From assembly GCF_964340395.1 (NCBI RefSeq), contig NC_135565.1:13909209-13973208 (forward strand): DNA of 64,000 nt, read 5' to 3'. Positions 13,482 through 25,860 of this stretch are shown piece after piece (the first letter of the stretch is position 1; each line of letters starts with the position of its first letter). The DNA comes from Glandiceps talaboti. Lineage: Eukaryota; Hemichordata; Enteropneusta; Spengelidae. A program made the position numbers and the translations under genes. The notes beneath the pieces are model-generated. The model had not been told where the DNA came from. It saw only the letters and a program-made list of their open reading frames with translations, and did not search any database.

Positions 13482-13710
13482 AAATTAACAAATCTGAGTA
13501 AGCTACCCTCTGTGCATCAACACACCAGTTATCAAAGCAATCTGACAAGTAGTATTTGAGGAGATGATGAAAATATCATTTTTGAAAAAAAATCATAAAA
13601 AATCAACTTGGCATGAACAAATCTGAATAGCCTCATCCCAGGGAACATGCACACCAAATATCGAAGTATTCTGGCCGTTACTTTCGGAGAAGATGGTGAA
13701 AATAAAAAAA
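13482..13710. repeat. Two diverged tandem units of about 125 bp
   Basis: Two copies share phrases such as AACAAATCTGA, GCACACCA-like, ATCGAAG/ATCAAAG and GAGAAGATGGTGAAAAT. The second copy ends about 45 bases before the stop codon of the minus-strand gene, so it probably lies in its 3' UTR or flank. Confidence 0.6.
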
Positions 13711-13754
13711 GTTGACAGACACCTATGATTCACCTATACGTCTATACTCTATAC

Positions 13755-16700
13755 TCAGGCATGACTAACTAGAGCGATGGGATACGGCCTCGAAGGCCTT
13801 TCTCTCGTTGAAGTTCCAACATATGTTCGCCTTTTCATTAACTTTGAAGTTTTTGGACACTCTTTCAAACGTGCATTCAGTCTGTCTATAATGGCATTTA
13901 ATTCACGTGTACGCCATTTCGGCCGCCACACATTCACTGTACCATCCTCCTCTACTTCTTCATCGCTCATCAGTTTAGCTCTAACGTCCTTCCACACAGT
14001 CCTTTCCTCCTCAATCAGTTTTGCCTCTCGTCTTTTCATCATCTGTTTGAAAAGATAATGTTTTAGTGAGTTACAAGTTCATTAAAATGAAAAATACTTC
14101 ACACACAAGACAGAGCTTACTATCAACATAGTCAAAATTCTAAGCTGCTTTAACTGAAAAAGAAAGTTATCTTGATTTTTTAAGATGACATGGCTCATCA
14201 TCATGATTGATATATTAAATACCAGTCAAAAACTGAATCATTACAATCTTTGAAAATCAAGATAAATGTCAATTTGATTACTTTATTTGTATATTGAGAG
14301 CATTTGGTATAGTTTAGATTACTAATATTGTTATCAGAAATAAATATTAATAGTGGTATTAATAGTGATAATTGATATTGCCCTTTAGTGTGATTAGCGG
14401 TATTTTTCGTATGTATATATACAAACTTCTGGTGATTGAATAAGGCAAAGGCACAGTCAACAATAGAAAAGACACATGATCATCTTGAGTAGAGAGAGAA
14501 AGAGCAATCCGACATATAAAGAGGAATATGGCTAATCTTTGCAAATGTGGGAAATTCAAACTGCTGTACACAGCACAAGCTTCTGGTTATTGTTTTCAGT
14601 ATTTTTTCTGTACTCTGAGAAATGCTCGGGTCATGAAGCACATATTTGTGTATGTCATAGCACAGGGACCTGTGACCATGTAACTGATTGATTGTTTATT
14701 TTTCTGTGGCGAAATGAATCTTACCTTGTATATGATATTGATAAAGTAACTCATTGATTTGTGACGATATAAACCTTGTGGTAAAATGTGGCGAAACTTT
14801 TTTTTCATTTTCTCTCTTTCAACTGTATATCTCTTTACTGCCTAAATAAAGACATATTGTCTATTATCTTCCTCTTATCTAAATCCAACCCCAATCTCAT
14901 AAATACCTACAAATGGGTTGCTGTGAAAATATGCTTTATCAAAGTTTATGTACCTACACAGGGTTTTGTTCTCATGATTTTCTGTATTTCTAATATTATT
15001 TCTTTACATTTCAAATAAAGTTATGATTATTCTTTCCTCTTACTGTTTTTTTCTTCTTTCCTATCATGCAATGTCTTATCAGAGATTATCAGCTTTACAT
15101 TAATTAGTGGCTTGTTTATCCAGTACAAACTCACTGGTTATTTGCCCAATTATCGCATTATGCAGTGAGTGTAAACATCCACACAAAATAAGATTTCACC
15201 ACAAAAAATAATCATTCAATCAATTAAATGATAAATCAACCACTCAATCAATTACAAGTTTTACATGCCTGTTGCAACCTATGGTCGTTGGATGGTAACT
15301 TGGTACACAAATCAGTTGAAAATCAATGTTTGTTTCACAGAACATAAAAACCTTTCAAAATGAGACAACTTCTCCTTAAACAGCTGTTTAGATTGTGTGT
15401 CACTCACGATTATATGTGAAGAACCCAGATAGGGAATGTTTATGTTTTGGTGAGTACTTGCCAGTGAGTCATCACAAAATCTCCACCCCAAAAGATACAG
15501 ACATTCATACTAGTATGCAAAAATAGGACCAGACAGTCATGCCTTTACCCAAACATTCCCTGTTTGGGTTGTACACACATAATCCTGAGTGACACACAAT
15601 CTAAACAGCTGTTTGCAGGAGAATTTGTCTCATTTTGAAAGGTTTTACACTCTATGAAACAAACAGATTGATTTTCAACTAACTTTTGTACCAAGTTACC
15701 ATCCTACGACATTCACAAACAATTCATACATGCTTCATGACCCGAGTGTTTCTCAGGGTACAGACAAATGTTGAAAACTATACCCAGAAGCTGATGATCC
15801 ATACAGCAGTTTGAATTATTTCCCCACAAATGCACAGATTAGCACCATAATCCTCTATATATTAATAATCACTATGAATGCTAATTTTAAGTTATTCATG
15901 ACAATTATTTACCTTGTACTGTCTACTCCTCATCTTCCTCCTTTCTTTCTGTTTCTTTCCATATTCAGCATTCTCATTCTCTCGAAATTTCACTCATAGC
16001 GGTTTTTAACAGCCACTGAAAACAAGAATTACAAGTGGTCACTATTTTTTTCTTATCTCCTATCTAAATGATGTAATTGTTTATTTAACAGCATACAAAA
16101 GTAAGATGACCCTGTACAAATCTTGTTGTTTACTTAAAGGAGGCTGTCTTATTTAATTTTGTACTAAAAAAAAGACTGTAAAAAACAATATTTGCTGCTT
16201 GTTCCCTTAAGTATCAATTGCAAAATTCTTCACAAGACATACCTGTCAGGTTGAGTTATTAGTGAGGCTAATACATCCATGATAAAACTAAGAGTATATA
16301 CAAGTGTATAGCAACACTGCAATGCCTTTGTTGTGTATAAGGAGAGTGATGTGTCAGTAGGGAACAGTAACTCAGTAAATGACAACCTGTGATATGAATG
16401 TAGTACTTACACTTAGCTCTGCTGGTGTTTTAACACTCTTTTCCTCACTGATGTGTTTCTTTAATTTTTCTGAAATTAATGAATCTAGTATGTTGGTGTC
16501 CAAGTGTTCAATAAACATCTGTTGATTGCTTATGATTTATTCGCCCCAGCCGTCTATTTTTGTCTCCATACTGGAACATATTCTTCTCACAGCGTCTAAG
16601 ACAAAATGTTGAAAAACAAAAAGCATGATTATAGTTGTTTGTCGTTCGTCTGTGCAGTAAATCGTTGTTAATCTTTGGTGCGAATCAACAGATTAACAAC

Positions 16701-17466
16701 CCTTTGTCGTCCCCTAAACTCATTCCCACCTTCGACACACAGGATGCAGCCAAACTGTCTCGAAGTCATCTCGGGGAAACTTCAAGCGTGGGAAAGCAAC
16801 TAAATCATTGTCACATAGCTCTCCATTTACTTTTTCTCAAACCAAAGAACTTTCAATGGGAAAGGATAGTCGTTGTTGTAAATATCGACTTGACACAGAG
16901 TACAGTCATATGTGAACAGACTGAACTTACTGATACATTGATACAAAACACTGCATGGAATGTTAGTGGTAATTTTTTGTGTGAAAATATCTTTCTCGGT
17001 ATGATAATTCCATAATGACGCATTCGACTATCTGTCTATAGATACATTTTGCATCTATTGCGGTTTGGATTTTTGTCAGTGTTACTAGTATCGTAAAGTC
17101 ACTGTTAAGACTCAAATGATTGTTTTATTATCTGCAAATGCTAAGATGCTAAACCGGACAACGTGAAAAACAAAACAATAAATCAGTACACCGTAAATAA
17201 ATACCTGTTTCGGTTTGTTGGCGACCCTGCAAATACCTGAAGCGGTTGAGTGGTGTTTGGATACTAGTGTTGGAACTTGATTCTGAATATCTGTCTGATG
17301 CTGCTGCTGATGGTGGGGATCTGACTAGTTGACGACCATGTTGTCTCTTGTTCACATCACTAGTAGAATAGTCTGACAGCGGTTCAACTGAACTTGTTGT
17401 AGAGGACGTTTCATCTATGGGTGAAGTATGTGGGCTGAGAAGACAGCGCCGATCACCTCTCCGGTA
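13755..17466 (-). CDS. C14orf93-like protein, four exons, 5' end unresolved
   Basis: Minus-strand exons, in transcript order: 17466-17237, 16528-16411, about 15992-15913, and 14042-13755 (stop at 13755-13757). The first junction is phase consistent (TTC AG|C AAT). Exon 1 is Ser/Thr-rich and looks disordered. Exon 2 reads MFIEHLDTNILDSLISEKLK. Exon 3 is basic (KKQKERRKMRSRQYK). Exon 4 has an acidic MSDEEVEEDG patch, then WRPKWRTRELNAIIDRLN and a basic tail. The order 'Arg/Lys-rich, MSDEE, W-x-x-x-WRxxxLxxxxxRLxxR' recalls the C14orf93 family, whose molecular function I do not know. Exon 3's acceptor is weak and its joining to exon 2 needs a GTGTAAGT donor. An ATG at 17501 gives MERNKRRTLSF but is out of frame with the rest of exon 1, so an unseen exon or an indel is required. 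Confidence 0.5.
14510..15870. mobile_element. Large foldback element with interrupted left arm
   Basis: The right arm (about 15540-15870) is the reverse complement of two separate blocks on the left, about 14512-14650 and 15282-15457. Shared phrases include AAACAGCTGTTTAGATTGTG, CCTTTCAAAATGAGACAA, GATGGTAACTTGGTAC and TCGGGTCATGAAGCA. The left arm therefore carries about 630 extra bases (14651-15281) that the right arm lacks. The central loop is about 85 bases. It lies in the last intron of the C14orf93-like gene. No reading frame for a transposase is visible. Confidence 0.85.
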
Positions 17467-17637
17467 CTAAAGCTCAACGTACGCCGTTTGTTTCTTTCCA
17501 TGGTCGCGATGGTGCAAGCATACGCACAACTGACCTGGAACTGACCAACTGAATCAGCTGCAGGAAGTGCTGAAGTTACGCGGATCAGCGCATGGAATTG
17601 TGGGTATAACCGTGTAGCGGTGGTAATGGCACTCTGC

Positions 17638-18180
17638 AGATTAGTCTTGCTGTTAGACGTTCGGGCTTTCTTTCGATGCTATAACTATAAGCGAACGAAG
17701 TTCGCATGTGAGGGCCTGCCCGAACAGTCTAGCGAATGTCATTTTCAGACCGGACATTCCATTGAGATTACATTGAGTGGTGGGTTGGGCCATCTATGCA
17801 TATATATACTTTAATATATTCAATAACCTATGACCTCGGGGAATCTCTGCATGCAAGTGTTGACAAACACATTTACGTCATTACTATGGCTTATCGGTTT
17901 ATGGTAATTGTGAGTTTGATGAGTGTGTAGACGTTGTCATTCACACATTTCAGTTAACGCATTGGTGGTTATTTATACAAGCCCCTCCTTAAGATGAATA
18001 TGCATGAAAATTTAGCTATTGTCCTCTGTTTGTGCTTGTCGCTAATACGGTTCTCTGATTGGCAGTTATTTATATCCTGATGACATTCGCTAGACCTCGG
18101 ATGTTCCATCCTCGATAGCGTTGTTCGGCTGTGTGTCGTATTTTATCGGAAGAACATCCGAGGGCTAGCTGATAGACTAT
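17638..18180. mobile_element. Foldback element, long form
   Basis: The left module (17638-17752) has arms TAGACGTTCGGGC and GCCCGAACAGTCTA round the palindrome GCGAACGAAGTTCGC. The right module (18078-18180) has arms CCTCGGATGTTC and GAACATCCGAGG. The inner borders, AGTCTAGCGAATGTCAT and ATGACATTCGCTAGAC, are inverted repeats of each other, which argues that both modules belong to one element with a centre of about 325 bases. It begins about 140 bases upstream of the candidate start of the C14orf93-like gene. Confidence 0.7.
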
Positions 18181-18542
18181 CTGCAGATCTGCAGCTCTGG
18201 CAAATTTGCGTTTGAACCGTTGGTTGATATATCTCACCGGAACCCAACGATTGTTGTAACTATAGGTTTTGACAATATTACATTGCCCCTCAGCGATGAA
18301 AGTTGAAAATTTTCTCAAAATGTCTAAAAATTAAACAGTCAACTTTAGGTCACATACTTCTATGCAAAAGATGTAGCTAATTAAACAAGAATTTATTCAT
18401 TACATTTATTAATTAAGTTAATTTTATAGTAATGCATTTCTTAGCCAAATTGACAAGAATCACGACAATCTATGCAAAAATTACAAACTAAATTTTTTTA
18501 AAATTGAAAAAATAATTGAATTAAAACTAGTATCCAGCCTTT

Positions 18543-18707
18543 AATTAGTCTTGCTGCTAGACGTTCGGGCTTTCTTTCGATGCTAAAACTATAAGCGAAC
18601 GAAGTTCGCATGTGAGGGCCTGCCCGATGTTCCATCCTCGATAGCGTTGTTCGGCTGTGTGTCGTATTTTATCGGAAGAACATCCGAGGGCTAGCTGATA
18701 GACTAGC
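18543..18707. mobile_element. Foldback element, short form
   Basis: About 80 bases of the left module of the 17638-18180 element are joined directly to the right module at GCCCGA|TGTTCC. The outer ends are rough inverted repeats (TAGTCTTGCTGCTAGAC and CTAGCTGATAGACTA). It looks like an internally deleted derivative, or the compact ancestor, of the long form. Confidence 0.75.
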
Positions 18708-19777
18708 GTACTTCATCTCTACACTACACTACACTAGTCTTATTCTGAACATGTTTTCCTTGCATTGTTTGTTGTCCTAGATTCTAATAAATTTCGACTT
18801 CCAAGAATGAATGAAATACACATTGCAATTTTTTCAATTGAAGCATTTTGAGAATCATGTCGACAAATTGGATGCAAAACAATGTACATTTCTTCCATTA
18901 ATTATAATTGTCACATTGTAATAAACTGGCTAGTTTGTACAATACGAGTACATGCATGTACAGTTACTCGCGGCTGTGGCCTTATGTTCAGTTACAACGT
19001 CGGTAAAAATCGATCTATATATGTGTTGTAAATACTGCTATGCCTATCGATACTAGTCGCGCATATTACCATCTGTCTTACTCGATTTTGACACTGTCCC
19101 TTCAGTCTGGGACTTTGATCGGAGTTCCCGACTTAGCAAGATGGACAATATCAATCGAAATGTGTAATGGCCATAATCGTCAGAGAACTCGAGCTCTTGC
19201 GCTCATTCATGATGAGAAATGTGGTAGCTTTCCAAAACAACCGATCTGCTCTAAAGTAGGAACAACGTAACAATCAGTTTGAATTTAAACATGGATGTCA
19301 GTGTTGGTTCAGGCTGCTTTTACATGCAAACTGTAGGGTTGCAATCTTGGAGTTACTCCGCCCGGGGAATAACCAAAACCAATATTTTAGGCAAAAAATA
19401 TCCTTTCTGATATCATGCTACCTTATCAGTTAATTTGTACATTTTGACTGTTTTAGGGCGTTTTACTCAGCTTACACTGTTAAAAGAATATTTACAGGGA
19501 GCATACACCGTACGTCACTCGAGCTCACAACTGGGGTTCCAAGGATCGAGGAGCTCAGATCTAGTGTGGCATAAATGACGTTAGTTCGGAAATTTTGAAG
19601 GTAGACATACGCCAGATTCCAGTGTTAGCTGCAAGTTTCTGTTAATTAACATCAGTTTCGATTCACCCGATCATACCAAAACCTCATGAAAAGTATGCCT
19701 TTCCTCATACCAATCAGGATAAGAAACATCAAAAAACACCCTTTGTGCGGACCTTCCCCGTATTGCCATGTATGTTT

Positions 19778-20110
19778 AGTTCTTATATAGCGCTTTCTTC
19801 CACTCCGTTATAAAAGCGCTTTACAATTATTACCTGGCATCGGATCAGAACGGCACAACGCGACCCTTTAAACTCCCTCAACTCCCCGGAGAGCATACAA
19901 TCCGTGCAGCCATTCGAGCGCACCCGATTAAAGCCTCCACATTGCAACCTACACCCAACCAGGTCCCCACTTATACAGCTGGGTTGACTGATGCACAGTC
20001 ATGGTTCAAATCCATGCCCAAGGAGCCACTCAGAATCAAACAGCAAGCAGCGACGGGGCTCGAACCAGTGTGCGAAATTAACGCCGGTCCTTCGGCCCGA
20101 GACCAACAGA
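19778..20110 (-). mobile_element. tRNA-derived SINE, minus orientation
   Basis: On the minus strand it has a tRNA-like head with a box-B-like GGTTCGAGCCC, a body with TGGTTGGGTGTAGGTTGCAA, and a 3' end GCGCTATATAAGAAC. It matches the plus-strand copy at 57095-57440 along its length. RNA polymerase III transcription is inferred from the promoter-like boxes. The neighbouring 18.7-19.8 and 20.1-21.2 kb hold no recognisable gene. Confidence 0.85.
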
Positions 20111-21258
20111 TTTCCGTTCGGACCGACAGTTTTTCAGAATTACCTTATCAGTCCTTATGACCAATTGAAATTTGGAGTAAATAATATCATTTATTCAAAG
20201 ATAGATTCAATTTCAACTATGGATCTAATCTTGTGTTACCTATTTTACTCTCGACATCTCGTTCAAGTCAAGCGACACAGAGCTAGCTCGCTATGTGCTG
20301 TTGTCAATGTTGATATCATGTCTACATATGACGTAGCATACAGCATTTACTTTATGAAATTATGTTAGCAAACACATGATTGGCTGAATTTCTCTAATTA
20401 TTTGTGTCTGACTAATCAGAACGTCATAGACATTCAGACTCAATTTACGCATTCAGCACATGCGTCTACTTTTCGCCATACAGTAATCACTGTTGTAAAG
20501 TTTACTGTTCGAAGTGTATGAAACTTTTAACGTGTTTGAGTTCCACGTTGTATTTATAAAGTATGTGGCGATATTTAGAAGGCGGAAATGAGCTTCCGAA
20601 GAAGAATACGAAACAGACACTGTTTTTTTAAAGGATGGTATTAAAGCTGGTAAATGTTAGCGGGTTTCCCGATCAATTTACCGGAGTTCCCCATGTGTGT
20701 GGCCATGATCAAAACAAACTGACGGAAAACATATAAACTACTCTGAAAATGGCGTTTTAACTGATAAAGAAGGCAGGTACACTTCGTAAGATATCTTCAG
20801 TACGATTGGTCTTTTTTGTAAAAACAGTAAAAAAAATGCGTAGTCTGATTGCTTTCAATTTGATGCATATGATAATGTATGTCCTGCTATGTTGTAATCA
20901 ACGTATAAACTTAGAAATGTTGCATTTTTGTTGCCATTGTTGTATCTGGAAAAATACTGCATCATGCCAAACACGGGTACATAGTGGATGACACATTACA
21001 GTACAGTTACCATATCACAATCCCACATCAAAAAAACTCGCACTGTAAGACATGCTTAGCCATAGTTCTCTTCATCATGGTCAGATTTCTTACACAAACA
21101 GTGAGAGACGATACTCAATACACCGTGCACGGTAGGGTATACGGGTAGGGCTTCATGGGAGGGGGGCTTCATTACATATGAGACTGAAGGAAGACGAAAC
21201 CGGGCCGTGTCACTGTGTGGATGGAAATTGAAATAAAGCGAATACACAGTTTTCTGCT

Positions 21259-21624
21259 ATGATGAATTTGTGGTCTAAGTTCGCTAAGGGTGGGAAAGCT
21301 ACATTGTCATTAGCTGTTGATACAGACGACTTTGGATTGTGTGATTCAGAATTTAGTGAATCGTACAGAGAGGAAGGAGAGGACTGTCACTTCTTTGAGA
21401 TTGCAGATAATGTAGATTTATTGATTCATTCACCAATATTATCTACAATCTATGGATCTGTATTTCTATGGTGGAATGAATACATTCAGTCTCGGGCCAC
21501 TATAGTCTATAGGAACAGATTATGCGAGAATGAATATTCAGTCTCTGGGTTCATAGTTACAAAGGAAAATCACTACTCACAGAGTCAAAAAGTATTTGGT
21601 TGTGAATCCAAAATTTACTTTTAA
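21259..21624 (+). CDS. Hypothetical ORF, unidentified
   Basis: An ATG-started frame of 121 codons begins MMNLWSKFAKGGKATLSL and is acidic in the middle (SEFSESYREEGEDCHFFEI). Amino-acid use looks coding-like to about residue 100. The last 20 or so codons fall inside a hairpin repeat (21564-21657), so the natural end is probably elsewhere, for example through a splice donor that I cannot place. No known domain was recognised. Confidence 0.3.
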   Translation: MMNLWSKFAKGGKATLSLAVDTDDFGLCDSEFSESYREEGEDCHFFEIADNVDLLIHSPILSTIYGSVFLWWNEYIQSRATIVYRNRLCENEYSVSGFIVTKENHYSQSQKVFGCESKIYF

Positions 21625-21657
21625 GTTGTATTTTTTGACTCTGTGAGTGGAAATTTC
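21564..21657. repeat. Hairpin repeat
   Basis: Arms of about 30 bases share ACTCACAGAGTCAAAAA and its complement TTTTTGACTCTGTGAGT, round a loop of about 33 bases. It overlaps the 3' end of the hypothetical ORF. Confidence 0.8.
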
Positions 21658-21687
21658 CAATTGTAAGAACAGATTGATATTGAATTA

Positions 21688-22059
21688 GGGGGTGGGTCAC
21701 ATTCTACACACCTGTTCTTGGGGAGGGTCATATTTTGCATTATAATATTTGGGGGAGGGTCACATTTTACAATCCGTGGGTTTTTTTTACCAAAAAGCGA
21801 CTACTTGTCTTTATCTATATTTCCATCATGTTGTGACATTTGTTTTGTTCCGGGTGATCGCCGCCATCACACATCTGACCCCGTGTAATACACAACCCCC
21901 ACTGTATGCAGTTGTCATAGGGAGGGTAATGTTTTACAATATTGGACAAAGGGGCGGGTCACTTTTTACAAATGGAGAATGGGGAGGGTCACGTTTTACT
22001 TAACAGAACACGTGTGATTTCCTCCGGCCCTCCCCCTCCTGTAAATACTGACGGCTCCC
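21688..22059. mobile_element. G-rich dispersed element related to the TTA-flanked family
   Basis: Repeated GGGAGGGTCAC-TTTTAC phrases appear at about 21690, 21720, 21752, 21919, 21953 and 21980. The right end is CTGACGGCTCCCTAA, like the ends of the 4031-5342 element. The left boundary (TTA before GGGGG) is tentative. Confidence 0.45.
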
Positions 22060-25000
22060 TAACCATTCACCCATCATGACTCCATGGTTGTTGCCCCATC
22101 ATTCACGATCGACTCACGAGCATTTGACCTAAATTTGAATGAAACTAATATATAGTTTCAGATAGAGATATATAGATTCGTGTAATGTATATACAGATAT
22201 GCATGTGTGTGCATATACCCAGTATTAGTATATGTGAGTGTGGGTGGTTGATGAAATTAAATATGAGTAGTTCGCAATCAATGTTTTCGTTTATGTGAAC
22301 AGTTTCGCATGCACATATGCCAACCTGCGATACTAGTTTCAGCTATAAGCCTGGGGTTCGTTCCACTGCCATTCAGTAACAACTAAGTAATTCAAAAGCA
22401 ACTATGAGTATTTCTTTGTTCAATGAATATCAAATTAGCGAACATTTGGCTTTACCCCAATGTAGCAGCTACTACGTTTTCCTCGCGCAGCTTTGTCCTT
22501 AGTTCTTGTTGTCACACTCATTTTTTTCACAATAAACAGTAGATTTCGAACACTTGGCTGTTTGTTGTCTGATAATATCATTTGCTGTCTAATATTTGAC
22601 ATAAACTATAAGTTAGAGTATGTATAATATTATGAAACATAATACCGTCCGTCTCGTAATGACCTCAATTTGGTATTTTCCCTGGATAACCTCTAGGAGG
22701 TTACAATCTAATACAGTGTACTAGTATTAAACATGTCAATAACTCTATGACGTTGCCCTCGCCTCTTCAGCCTTTGCAAGATACCACAAGGGTACCTTTC
22801 ATCGGACAATGACGGTCAATGTATGATAAAATATAATATCAAGTCAAAACTCAAATGCGAACCGAACTTAGATGTTGGATATGGCAAAGAGCTGCGTTGC
22901 TCGCTTTGCTAGGATAATATAAGTCAACATCGACGTTGATCCTAAACCAGAATCAAAAAGAAAGGGTCAGTTTTACCGTATAATTATTATTTTCCATTGC
23001 AATAAGCATAGATAACCCAAGTGCTTTCAAAACAAGTGACCCAACGTACAGGTACTCTCCAACTCTGAGAATACATAAATATCACGCTATTAGCTTTCAG
23101 ACATTGCGGTACATTGTAATATGGCATAGACTGGTTTCACAAGCATGCCGTCTACAATCAATTTCATCAGTTATAAATACTGATGTTCGAAGGAATAAAT
23201 TCGCATATTTGAGTACGTAGCTTGACATTCAAACATGGTATTGGTACTGTGCATGGTATTGTTCATATCGCATGTGCAGCCAACGAAGCTGTTTGTGCGA
23301 AAAGCTGTTCGTACACCGGCCCTTTGTCTTTTCTATTGTCAGGGAAGGATTGGCTAGAGCTGGGGGCCGACCCGATACTTCACCGGGCAACGTATATAAG
23401 CTGCAAGGGAATGGGAAAAGGTAGTTGGGAGCAGGCGGTCTCGGTGTGTTTTTTTCCCAGAAGTTATTACATTTTGTTATTTTTGTTATATATAAACTTC
23501 ACAAGATATAAATCAATGGTGTTATACCAGTGCTTTTTGTCCTCATTTGTTACAAAACCTGGTGCCTTTGTGCTACACAGGATAACCAAATATCATAAAA
23601 GATATTTGCGGTCTGGGTTCGTTTTTATCCACGAGAGCAGCGGAGAGGGGAGAAAGGGTAGATCATACATGTAACACCGGGATGTAACACTGCAGTTGGA
23701 GGGCAAATGCAAGCAAGTTCCACTTTCCCCTTTAATCTTGATACAAACAGTGTAAATGGTGTTTATTATTTTCTTTTGACTCGCTGTAATAATTTCAGAA
23801 ATGTCTCGTTGGCTGCACCTTTGTGATATCATCGCCTTTTCTTACGAATTTACCTGATCGACTGCATCTTTCATGTTGTGCGCAACTTATAATACTGAAA
23901 CAATACTCACAAACGCAACTTCTATATATTCATGTATATTTGTTAATCATGTTTGTGACAGTTAAAACTTTCTTCTAACATGATCATTCGACTGACCGAA
24001 AACGACTCACACAAAATCAGTTAAATAGCAGTAAGCGCCCAGTTACGGTTTCACACAGATATATCCGTGGTTTCCAAACGGCATGGCTTATCTTACACAT
24101 AATTATAGTCGTTGTTGCCTCATATAATGTATGGATTATTCAGTTATAGCATAGACCCTCTACCAACATACATTGGTGAAGGGCCTATGGGTACAGTATG
24201 AATTGAGCCGGCTCAAGCATGGGAGTTTCTTTGTGTAACCCCCACCCCACCCACCCCCGTCAAATAAATTGATAAATTGAATAACATGACATATTTATAT
24301 ATGCAACTTTGCGAAGCATAGCGTAATCGATTATGTCACGGAAACGAGTGCAAAAAAGAAAACAACTTATAATTGTGCCAGAAAATTCATAGAATTGACT
24401 TAAGTTAAATATACCTCCAGAAACAACAGAACATTTTGGTATCGTCGCACAAACTCTCCCATGAGAGCCAATCTAAATGTGTACGTATGGATATTCTAGG
24501 TGATATGAATTAATCACACCACGAAACAATGGTATTATTACTATTATACGAGAAATGGACGACATCGGACTGTCTCTTTTTGATACACCGGCGACGCATT
24601 GAATAAATATATCATGGAGTTGTACATGTATTTGTCAAAATATAAAAACCTGGTATAAACGAAAGTGGGTCTTTCGTTTTGTGCATGTCAATTATAAGTC
24701 CAGTCTGATCACTGCAAAGAGTCAGTGCTTTGCTCAAGCTGCTTGATGTGTTTGTAGCTTACAGTCCGTTATAGTTACCTACACAAATCAAGATGCTCAG
24801 GAGCATTAATTTGGTACACTAGTTTTTAAAGTATTGATGTACATAATCAAGGAAATATGATGCAATGATCTCCCTTCCGTTGAATATGTGGTAGCAGCCA
24901 TGCAATTTTTTTTATTCCTGTGGTGTTATTGATCAGCAGAAACAAATGTTTGTAAGACATCGATCAATAACCGTTAACATAGACATGTCATGCATACACG

Positions 25001-25551
25001 CCAATTTACTAATATACTTATAATAAAGTTGTTGTTGTTATCTCCCCGTACTGAAACGGCCCGTGTGCGTGCGTTCGTATTAGTTTGGACACTGGTCACC
25101 CGCACATTTTATTATTTGTAGGGTGGGCCGGCCAGTTACTATGGCAGTAATGTACAAGAAATGTCAGCCCTGGTCGAGTATCAGTAATTATGGCTATTGA
25201 AATGAGTGGATGAATTACTTGTAAAGTTGTATGAATGGATTCCAGATTGGTTATAACTGGTATACTGTCTTATGTCGTGGACGAGGTCAAAATACTGCAT
25301 CACATTCATAATACATGCTCAACTACACACAGCCACAAGTACGACTACAATGATTTTCTCAAACAGATAGTTGATGTAATACATAACAGGATATGGAAAA
25401 CTTTAGATTTAATACCCTATCTACGGTGTATTTGGCTATTTTGTTTCATTCCATGCGAAATGGTATAGAGTATACCTGTATGGAGCAAAAGAAAAAGGCC
25501 AAACGCACAGGTTAAAGTCGTATCGATAGTGATCCGATTTAGGCAACCTAC
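22060..25551. other. No gene recognised
   Basis: AT-rich sequence without convincing exons. A small imperfect hairpin lies at about 24149-24193 (CATAGACCCTCTACCAA against TTGGTGAAGGGCCTATG). A TATA-like GTATATAAG is at about 23392, with a moderately GC-rich stretch before it, but no clear downstream exon. Confidence 0.5.
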
Positions 25552-25668
25552 ACATATATACACAAATCGGGAATTTGTGTCATACTTTATTGATGATATC
25601 GAAGTACGTTTTATTTTCATCACAGTAACTCTACTGTGTTTTCATATAAACTACGGAGCAACCGGGGT
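25552..25668. repeat. Direct repeat, copy 1
   Basis: It shares about 110 bases with 26198-26305, including CAAATCGGGAATTTGT, AGTACGTTTTATTTTCATCA and AAACTACGGAGCAACCGG. Both copies follow TATA/CACA simple sequence. Confidence 0.85.
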
Positions 25669-25777
25669 TGAGTTGATCCTCTGGGACAGTGATTTGGGAC
25701 TGTGATATGATTCACTATCGGGATGAGTTTATAATACCAAACAATGCGAAAACAGCTGTACCTTCACTATTCACACG

Positions 25778-25860
25778 GGTCTAACTTCCTTTGACACCTT
25801 AAATTTCTGACAATCTGTATAAATGTTTTCGAAACTGTAAAGGTGTCAAGCGATTAGACT
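25778..25860. repeat. Hairpin between the direct repeats
   Basis: Arms GGGTCTAACTTCCTTTGACACC and its approximate complement, ending GGTGTCAAGCGATTAGAC, enclose a loop of about 40 bases. Confidence 0.7.

Noticed and set aside
16635-17015. 126-codon plus-strand frame opposite the C14orf93-like gene
   Set aside because: No domain, no splice context, and it lies within the intron between two well-supported minus-strand exons.
23222-23674. 150-codon plus-strand frame
   Set aside because: Composition changes along its length, it has long poly-Phe and Tyr stretches from T-rich DNA, and no homology is recognised.
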